Assembly: GCF_003149025.1 (NCBI RefSeq)
Contig: NZ_QGDV01000001.1
Coordinates: forward strand, 124,001 to 188,000
Length of the DNA: 64,000 nucleotides
Direction: 5' to 3'
DNA from: Rathayibacter iranicus NCPPB 2253 = VKM Ac-1602
GTDB taxonomy: Bacteria > Actinomycetota > Actinomycetes > Actinomycetales > Microbacteriaceae
In this document: piece after piece, positions 58,175 through 64,000 of the stretch
Layout: each line of letters starts with the position of its first letter
How positions within the stretch are numbered: the stretch's first letter is position 1
Translations under genes and position numbers: made by a program
Notes under the pieces: model-generated
The model's database searches: none
What the model saw: only the letters and a program-made list of their open reading frames with translations
What the model was told of the DNA's origin: nothing

Positions 58175-59287
58175 TCAGCGCGCCAGCAACCGCCGGTAGA
58201 TGCCGTCGAGGCGAGCTGCCGCCGCGCCCCAGGAGTGGAGCGACGCCCATTCCACGCCGCCGCGGCCGAGCCGGGTCAGCTCCCCGCCGTCATCCAGCAG
58301 CGCACGCATCGCCTCCGCCCACACGTCAGGGTCGTCGGAGTCGAGCAGCACCCCGCTCATGTCGTCGCGCACCGCATCCACCAGACCGGTCGTCCGCCGC
58401 GCCAGCACAGGCGTCCCGCTCGCTGCCGCCTCCAGCGCGATCAACCCGAATGTCTCGGCCGCCGACGGCACCAGCGCCAGCCGAGCATTCCGGAGCCGCC
58501 GAGCCACCAGCTCCCGGCCGGCCGGCCCGTCGATCAGTACCCGGTCGCCGAGCGGAGCCGCCGCGGCACGCACCGCGTCGAGGTACGCCTCCCGTCCCGG
58601 AGCCGCCCCACCCACCAGCCGCAGCACGGGCCGCGAGGACGGCGCCATGGCCGCGAGCGCCCTGACGGCGAGAAGCTGCCCCTTCAGCGGCTGAACCCGG
58701 CCGACCAGCACGATGCCAGCACGCGCGCCACCTCCCGGCCGAAACCGTGCCGCCACGCCGGGCGGCACGACGACCACGCGCGACGGATCCGCGCCGTAGC
58801 GCCCCACGACGTCGTCCCGTTCGGAGACGCCCGCCACCACGATCGTGTCGGCTGCGGCGAGTACCGAGCGTTCCGCGTCGATCCGTCTCTGCGGCTCCGG
58901 CACGTCCCCAGGCGCGATTCGCGCGTTCTTGGCGAGCGAACTCGAGTGCATCGAGTGCACGTGTGGCAGGCCGGTGAGCATCCCGGCGAGGCCTGAGACC
59001 CAGTAGTGCGAGTGCACCACGTCAGCTCCTGCCGCCGCCCGTGCGAACTGCGCTGCCGCGGACGCCAGCGCGTACTTATCTCCCGTCGCCACCGGCACGC
59101 CGACCACCCGCACGCCCGGAGCCAGCAGGCGTACGTCGTCGCCGCGGGTCAGCACCTCGATCTCCCAGCCGAGTGCCGCCAGCTCGGGCAGTACCGCCGC
59201 CAGGTACACGTTCATCCCGCCCGCGTCACCCATCGACGGCTGCTCGAGCGGGGAGGTGTGCGCCGAGACGACGGACAGGCGAGGCAT
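58175..59287 (-). CDS. GT4-family glycosyltransferase
   Basis: A 370-residue GT-B enzyme that transfers a sugar from a nucleotide donor. The N-terminal acceptor half begins MPRLSVVSAHTSPLEQPSMG with DAGGMNVYLAAVLPELAALG, a start shared with MshA-like D-inositol-3-phosphate glycosyltransferases. The donor half holds VGRVQPLKGQLLAVRALAAM near residue 195-214 and the E-x7-E motif in VPSAAETFGLIALEAAASGT near 288-307. The start is the ATG at 59287, with TACGAT 6 nt before it; the frame to 59335 lacks homology. Mycothiol synthesis is possible but not proven. Confidence 0.88.
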   Translation of the reverse strand: MPRLSVVSAHTSPLEQPSMGDAGGMNVYLAAVLPELAALGWEIEVLTRGDDVRLLAPGVRVVGVPVATGDKYALASAAAQFARAAAGADVVHSHYWVSGLAGMLTGLPHVHSMHSSSLAKNARIAPGDVPEPQRRIDAERSVLAAADTIVVAGVSERDDVVGRYGADPSRVVVVPPGVAARFRPGGGARAGIVLVGRVQPLKGQLLAVRALAAMAPSSRPVLRLVGGAAPGREAYLDAVRAAAAPLGDRVLIDGPAGRELVARRLRNARLALVPSAAETFGLIALEAAASGTPVLARRTTGLVDAVRDDMSGVLLDSDDPDVWAEAMRALLDDGGELTRLGRGGVEWASLHSWGAAAARLDGIYRRLLAR

Positions 59288-59293
59288 CCCTCC

Positions 59294-59299
59294 ATCGTA
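59294..59299 (-). promoter_or_regulatory. Probable -10 element of a leaderless transcript
   Basis: TACGAT on the minus strand, 6 nt before the ATG at 59287. Confidence 0.45.
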
Positions 59300-59398
59300 G
59301 GCAGGCCTCCGAGTCGTCCGCGGATCCCGTCGCACGGCTCGCGGAGTCTTCGAGATCGGGTTGAATAGACGGATGCGCTCGTTTTGAGCGCGGAAAGC

Positions 59399-62300
59399 AT
59401 GAGGTTCATGGCCCGCCAGAGTCCCCCCGGGAAGGTGCTGCCGTTGGCCGCACCCGGGTCAGCGACCGCCGGGCACGAGCCCTTCTCCGATCAGGACATC
59501 CGCTCGCTCGTCGGCTCGGCCGCCTTCGCCAGGGGCGTCGCCTACGCCGCAGAGGGCCGCGTGCGCGAACTTCAGTGGTTCGGCGGGCGTACTCGTCTCT
59601 TCGGCCAGGTCCGCGGATCCGAGCGCTCGCCCTACGCGGTGAGCGTGCAGCTCCGCGACGAGGGTGAGCACTGGAGCCTGCTCGGCGGGGCCTGCAGCTG
59701 CCCGGTGAGCCACGAGTGCAAGCATGTCGCTGCCGTCCTCCTCGAGGCCCTGCGTCGCGAGCGCGAGGGCGGAACGGCCGGCCCTGTCTCCGGAGAGGCA
59801 GCCGACGCGGTTCCGGAGTGGCGCAGCGTGCTCGCCCCGCTCCTCGCGGGCGCGGAGCGCTCGCACACCGGCATCCCGCTCGGCCTACAGTTCGAGTTGC
59901 TTCCCGGCGAGCCCGTGCGCCGTCCGCCGGGCCGCTACAACTCCTACCGACCACCGCCCGAGCCGCGCCCACGCCTGGGCGTTCGACCGGTGCGGATGGG
60001 GGACCGCGACCGCTGGGTGCGCACTGGCGCCAGTTGGCGCGACCTCGGCTACCTGCATTACAGCCACGACTACGACGAGCGCCAGATCGACCTGATCCGC
60101 GAGATGCAGGCGCTGCTCTCGGGTCACAGCGCCTCGAGCTACTACTCGCCCGATACCTGGCTCTACCTCGACCAGTGCCGGAGTGAGGCCATCTGGGCGG
60201 CGCTGCACGGCGCTGTGCGCTCGGGTATCGGCCTGGTGATGGGCGATCGCGACCAGACCGCCCTAAAGATCCTCGACACCACCGCCACCGCCTCGATCGA
60301 CGTTACCCGGACCGCCGCAGGCCTAGAGCTGCGCTCACTGGTCGCGATCGGCGACCACCCGGCTCCGGAGGAGTTCGGTTTCATCGGCGATCCCGCCGTC
60401 GGCCTTTACACCTGGGAGGGCGGCGACGAGTTCCGCGCTCGTCCCGTCACGCTCATCCCGTTCGCTGCCCCGCTGCTGTCGTCGGCGCGCACGTTCCTGT
60501 GGAGCCGTGAGGCCATTCGCATCCCGGCGGAGGAGGAGGCGGCGTTCCTCACTGAGCATTACCAGCGCTTGCACCGCCTGTTCGACATCGTCTCGCTCGA
60601 TGGCTCCTTCGAGGCGCCGCCGGTCCCGCAGCCGCGTTTGGGCCTCACACTCGAGCACACCGAGGGCGCAGGTTTGCGTGGCTCGTGGTGGTGGCGCTAC
60701 GGAGTCGAGGGAGCGCGCGGCGCCGACGCCGAGCGCCTGCCGCTGCGGATCGGCGAGGACGCGGGCTACCGCGACCCTGAGGCCGAGCAGCGCGTCCTCG
60801 ATTCCCTTGTCGGAGCCGGCCTCGACCCGGAGTCGACCCCGGCGCTTGTCTCGCCGTCGAGCCGTCGCCTGCGCCCGACCTTCGACCTGCGCGGAATGCC
60901 GACTGTCGACTTCCTGACCGGCGAGTTCGAGCGCCTCCGCGAGCTCGGAACGGTCGAGATCGAGGAAGTCGGCGAGCGGGTCGACTACCGGGAGGCGCTC
61001 ACTGCGCCGGTTGTCGCCGTGCAGACCGTCGCTCAGCCCGATAGTCGCGACTGGTTCAACCTCGAGATCTCGGTCACCGTCAATGATGAGGCGGTGCCCC
61101 TGGCCGAAATCTTCCTTGCACTCGCCCGGGGCGACGAGTACATGGTGTTGCCCAGCGGCGTCTACTTCGCTCTCGACGATGAGCGCTTCGGCCGCCTCCG
61201 CGAGCTGATTGCCGAGGCGCGCGAACTCTCCGACGATCCGAGCGAGACCCTTCGGATCAGCCGGTTCCAATCCTCCCTCTGGGATGAACTGGTCGAACTC
61301 GGCGTCGTGGAGGCGCAGGCTGCGGCGTGGCGTCGCTCCATTGAAGGCCTCTCCGGATTCACTGCCACGGGTGCCCTGGAGTCGCGCGCGCTCCCCGAGG
61401 GCTTCGAGGTCGAGCTACGGCCCTACCAGCAGCTCGGCTACGACTGGCTCTCGTTCCTCTACGACAACCAGCTCGGCGGCGTCCTCGCCGACGACATGGG
61501 CCTGGGTAAGACTGTGCAGTCGCTCGCGCTCGTCACTCGAGTGATGCAGGAGCAGCGCGCCGCGGCCCAGGAGGCGGGCACGTCGCCGCGTCCGTTCCTC
61601 GTCGTGGCGCCAACCAGTGTCGTGCCCAACTGGGTCGGCGAGGCCAAGCGTTTCGCTCCTGGTCTGCGGGTGGTCGGTATCGATGAGACGTCGAAAAAGA
61701 AGCGGAGGGCGCTCACGAGCGTCATCGGTGAAGCCGAGTTAGTCATCACGTCCTACGCCCTGTTTCGCCTCGATTACGAGTCGTACTCGAGCATCCAGTG
61801 GTCGGGACTCCTGCTCGACGAGGCCCAGTTCGTGAAGAACCGGCAGTCGGCGACGCATCAGCTCGCCCGCCGGCTCGACGTGCCCTTCAAGCTCGCCATC
61901 ACGGGCACTCCGATGGAGAACAACGTGATGGAGCTGTGGTCGCTCCTCTCGATCGTCGCGCCGGGCCTGTTCCCCTCGCCCGCGGGCTTCGCCGAGTTCT
62001 ACCAAAAGCCGATCGAGCGCGAGGCCGACACCGAGAAGCTCGCGCAGCTGCGGCGACGCATCCGCCCCCTGATGCTGCGGCGCACCAAAGAACTCGTCGC
62101 CAAGGAGTTGCCGCCTAAGCAGGAGCAGACCCTTGAGGTCGAGCTCGGCCCCAAGCAGCGCAAGGTGTATGACACCTACCTGGCGCGGGAGCGGCAGCGT
62201 GTGTTGGGCCTGATCGGTGACTTCGAAAAGAACCGTTTCGCCATCTTCCGCGCCCTCACCGTCCTGCGCCAGGTCGCGCTCGACGCCGCGCTAGTCGATG

Positions 62301-62827
62301 AGGCGCACGAGAGCGTTCCTTCGACCAAGCTCGATTTGCTCGACGAACTGCTCGATGACGCTCTCGGCGAGGGACACCGCGTGCTGGTGTTCAGCCAGTT
62401 CACCCGCTTCCTCGGCCGTGTGCGCTCCCGGCTCGACGCCGCGGGGATCGACTACGCCTATCTCGACGGCGCGACGAAGAAGCGCGACGAAGTGATCGAG
62501 CGGTTCCGGTCCGGCGAGGCCGGCGTCTTCCTCATTTCGCTGAAGGCGGGCGGCTTCGGTCTCAACCTCACCGAGGCCGATTACTGCATCCTGCTCGATC
62601 CGTGGTGGAATCCGGCGACGGAGTCGCAGGCCGTCGACCGTGCGCACCGTATCGGCCAGACCCGCTCGGTGATGGTCTACCGACTCGTCGCGAAGGACAC
62701 GATCGAGGAGAAGGTCATGGCCCTCAAGGAGGCGAAGGCCGCGCTTTTCGCCGCCGTCATGTCCGATGACGGTGCGGCCGCCACCGGCGGGATCACCGCG
62801 GAGGACGTTCGCGAGCTGCTGGGCTGA
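59399..62827 (+). CDS. SWIM-zinc-finger SNF2-family helicase
   Basis: A protein of about 1142 residues with an N-terminal SWIM zinc finger (GGACSCPVSHECKHVAAVLL near residue 97-116), a long beta-rich middle, and a complete SNF2 ATPase. The ATPase begins LRPYQQLGYDWLSFLYDNQL near 678; Walker A is ADDMGLGKTVQSLALVTRVM near 699-718, the DEAQ box is GLLLDEAQFVKN near 802-813, and the C-terminal helicase half ends LLDPWWNPATESQAVDRAHR and IGQTRSVMVYRLVA. Such proteins (HelZ-like) remodel protein-DNA or RNA-polymerase complexes. ATGs at 59399 and 59408 are both possible starts. It ends 1 nt from the convergent downstream gene. Confidence 0.9.
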   Translation: MRFMARQSPPGKVLPLAAPGSATAGHEPFSDQDIRSLVGSAAFARGVAYAAEGRVRELQWFGGRTRLFGQVRGSERSPYAVSVQLRDEGEHWSLLGGACSCPVSHECKHVAAVLLEALRREREGGTAGPVSGEAADAVPEWRSVLAPLLAGAERSHTGIPLGLQFELLPGEPVRRPPGRYNSYRPPPEPRPRLGVRPVRMGDRDRWVRTGASWRDLGYLHYSHDYDERQIDLIREMQALLSGHSASSYYSPDTWLYLDQCRSEAIWAALHGAVRSGIGLVMGDRDQTALKILDTTATASIDVTRTAAGLELRSLVAIGDHPAPEEFGFIGDPAVGLYTWEGGDEFRARPVTLIPFAAPLLSSARTFLWSREAIRIPAEEEAAFLTEHYQRLHRLFDIVSLDGSFEAPPVPQPRLGLTLEHTEGAGLRGSWWWRYGVEGARGADAERLPLRIGEDAGYRDPEAEQRVLDSLVGAGLDPESTPALVSPSSRRLRPTFDLRGMPTVDFLTGEFERLRELGTVEIEEVGERVDYREALTAPVVAVQTVAQPDSRDWFNLEISVTVNDEAVPLAEIFLALARGDEYMVLPSGVYFALDDERFGRLRELIAEARELSDDPSETLRISRFQSSLWDELVELGVVEAQAAAWRRSIEGLSGFTATGALESRALPEGFEVELRPYQQLGYDWLSFLYDNQLGGVLADDMGLGKTVQSLALVTRVMQEQRAAAQEAGTSPRPFLVVAPTSVVPNWVGEAKRFAPGLRVVGIDETSKKKRRALTSVIGEAELVITSYALFRLDYESYSSIQWSGLLLDEAQFVKNRQSATHQLARRLDVPFKLAITGTPMENNVMELWSLLSIVAPGLFPSPAGFAEFYQKPIEREADTEKLAQLRRRIRPLMLRRTKELVAKELPPKQEQTLEVELGPKQRKVYDTYLARERQRVLGLIGDFEKNRFAIFRALTVLRQVALDAALVDEAHESVPSTKLDLLDELLDDALGEGHRVLVFSQFTRFLGRVRSRLDAAGIDYAYLDGATKKRDEVIERFRSGEAGVFLISLKAGGFGLNLTEADYCILLDPWWNPATESQAVDRAHRIGQTRSVMVYRLVAKDTIEEKVMALKEAKAALFAAVMSDDGAAATGGITAEDVRELLG

Positions 62828-62828
62828 G

Positions 62829-63665
62829 CTATTCCCGTACCTGCTCGAGCAGGGTCGCGACGGCCGCGCGGGTGTCGGCGGAGAGGCGTCCGAGCCGGTG
62901 CGCCGCGCGGATCGACGGGGATCGGTACGGATGTGCGAGTCTCCGTGCCGCGGTGCAGGGCAGCGCGAACTCTGCCACCACTCTCGCGTCGATGCCGTCG
63001 AGGCCACCGTCATCGCGTCGGAAGAGCAACTCACGCCCCTCGCGGGCGAGAGTCTCGGGCAGATCGGCCTCGCCGAGGGGAAGGCGCAGCACCGCCAGCA
63101 GTCCGGCAGCGAGCATTCGACGCGGCAGCGGACGTCCGAGGCGCGACGCCGCGTGCACAGTGAAGAAGTCGGCCTGCCGCTCCAGGATGCCGGTGATCGT
63201 CTCGGCGAGCCGCTCCATCTCGGGGTGCAGCGAAAGCCGAGCGAGCCTGCGGTAGGCGTGGACGGCGACACGCGCATCCACTGCCAGCGCGAGCGCGATC
63301 GGGCCCGCCAGCGCGGCGTAGGCACGCTCGGGCAGCGGATGCGCACCCGCCGGAGGCTCGGGCGGGTGGATATCGATGCCGCGGATCTGCGGTGAGGCCG
63401 CCAGCACGTCACCGAGCGCGTCAGCGATTCGCAGCCGTTCGGCTGCCCAGATGCTCGCGAAGGCGCGTATCTGCTCAGTGGGATGGGCGCGCACAACGGG
63501 CAGCACGCGGGCGACGGCGGCATGTTCGATCGCGCGGAGGAACGCGGTGGCGACGATCGCCTCCCGGTCCAGCGGCGCGTCCTCAAACTCTTTCAGGGAG
63601 AAGTACGTGCTGAGGCCGCGCTGCGCGTTGCGACGGTGGTCGTCGAGATCGAACGGTTCCACCAT
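62829..63665 (-). CDS. Hypothetical protein, helical
   Basis: A 278-residue soluble protein from the ATG at 63665 (a GTG 6 nt upstream is also in frame). It is built of helices: FDLDDHRRNAQRGLSTYFSL and VARVLPVVRAHPTEQIRAFA near the start, then RLSLHPEMERLAETITGILE and RQADFFTVHAASRLGRPLPR in the middle. The N-terminal part recalls ferritin-like bundles, but metal ligands are not convincing. It converges with the SNF2 helicase gene at a 1-nt gap. Family not recognised. Confidence 0.65.
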   Translation of the reverse strand: MVEPFDLDDHRRNAQRGLSTYFSLKEFEDAPLDREAIVATAFLRAIEHAAVARVLPVVRAHPTEQIRAFASIWAAERLRIADALGDVLAASPQIRGIDIHPPEPPAGAHPLPERAYAALAGPIALALAVDARVAVHAYRRLARLSLHPEMERLAETITGILERQADFFTVHAASRLGRPLPRRMLAAGLLAVLRLPLGEADLPETLAREGRELLFRRDDGGLDGIDARVVAEFALPCTAARRLAHPYRSPSIRAAHRLGRLSADTRAAVATLLEQVRE

Positions 63666-63791
63666 GCCCACGTCTGCTCCTCTACTGAGTCGTCTTGTCC
63701 ATCCTGGGCCCCACCGGCGACAGGCGGAAGAGAACGCGCCATGCCTGCGACACTGTGCTGGACGGCCGCTCCTGGTCGGAGACGCGTTCGC

Positions 63792-63797
63792 TAGCCT
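63792..63797 (+). promoter_or_regulatory. Probable -10 element of a leaderless transcript
   Basis: TAGCCT, 6 nt before the ATG at 63804, identical to the element at 9446. Confidence 0.5.
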
Positions 63798-63803
63798 CGA
63801 CGC

Positions 63804-64000
63804 ATGAGCGTGGTCGCACCTCCTCCCCGAGCCCTGGTGAGCGGAGTCGCGGGGGGCCTCCTCCTGATGGCGGTGTTCACGATGTGGTGGGCGAGCGACA
63901 CCTTTACTGGATGGCCGGTGCCGGCCGCGATGGTGGTCACCGTGTTCTGCGCCTGTGCTGCAGTGCTCTTCGTGGTGCAGGCCTTTCGCCTGCTGATCGC
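63804..64000 (+). CDS. Membrane protein, N-terminal part (cut by window end)
   Basis: The frame opens at an ATG behind a leaderless -10 and continues past the edge; 65 residues are visible. Two membrane helices are clear: LVSGVAGGLLLMAVFTMWWA near residue 11-30 and PAAMVVTVFCACAAVLFVVQ near 40-59. The function cannot be told from this fragment. Confidence 0.7.
   Translation, partial: MSVVAPPPRALVSGVAGGLLLMAVFTMWWASDTFTGWPVPAAMVVTVFCACAAVLFVVQAFRLLI

Noticed and set aside
57797-58996. 399-codon plus-strand frame
   Set aside because: It crosses the end of ppgK, an inverted repeat and the antisense of the glycosyltransferase gene; the sequence is Arg/Pro/His-rich shadow.

Overview
The window is high-GC actinobacterial DNA, most probably from the family Microbacteriaceae (Rathayibacter, Curtobacterium, Clavibacter and relatives). 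Pointers to this are the GC-rich third codon positions, surface proteins with LAxTG sortase signals, a polyphosphate glucokinase of actinobacterial type, an ArgA of the Rv2747 type, a small protein of the family usually called DUF7882, and many genes whose start lies 6 nt after a TANNNT hexamer, as in leaderless actinobacterial transcripts. The genus cannot be decided from the sequence alone.

Layout. 1-8.8 kb: end of a cardiolipin synthase, an AraC regulator, a type II NADH dehydrogenase, a surface-protein/LCP pair read leftward, a remnant of a second copy of the surface protein, and clpC. 8.9-17.3 kb: housekeeping genes (N-acetylglutamate synthase, radA, alpha/beta hydrolases, a FUSC-type membrane protein, a MOSC protein), with tRNA-Ser(CGA) and tRNA-Arg(ACG). 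Decayed genes lie just downstream of both tRNAs. 18.4-28.9 kb: a 961-residue sortase-anchored protein, a twice-frameshifted membrane-protein gene, a Nudix hydrolase, a DUF3140 protein, a manganese catalase, an unusual sigma-factor-like membrane protein, a uracil/xanthine permease and an SRPBCC protein coupled to a 54-residue acidic protein. 29-32.6 kb: three oxidoreductases (Old Yellow Enzyme type, aldo/keto reductase, SDR). 32.6-34.4 kb: a two-gene SMC-like ATPase plus TOPRIM-like nuclease module that looks like a phage-defence system. 34.5-38.3 kb: small conserved proteins, MarR and TetR regulators and an AlkA glycosylase.

38.4-40.9 kb is a patch of visibly lower GC: a secreted FnIII-like protein, a small multi-pass membrane protein and coding remnants. 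It was probably acquired horizontally. 40.9-47.6 kb: conserved small-protein operons, bioB, an HxlR/VOC pair, and a copper export operon (copZ-copA) behind a CsoR-like operator. 47.6-50.4 kb: two small proteins and dgt. 50.6-55.5 kb holds a complete long-chain olefin cluster, oleA-oleBC(fusion)-oleD, with overlapping starts and stops, facing a PadR regulator across a palindrome-rich spacer. 56.3-64 kb: a phosphatase-like protein, polyphosphate glucokinase, a GT4 glycosyltransferase, a SWIM/SNF2 helicase and two uncharacterised genes, the last cut by the window edge.

The strongest candidate for an undescribed system is the ATPase/TOPRIM pair at 32663-34413. The low-GC secreted/membrane pair at 38390-40175 comes next. 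Several dispersed intergenic palindrome families, some in repeated copies, form a further layer not explained by the genes.
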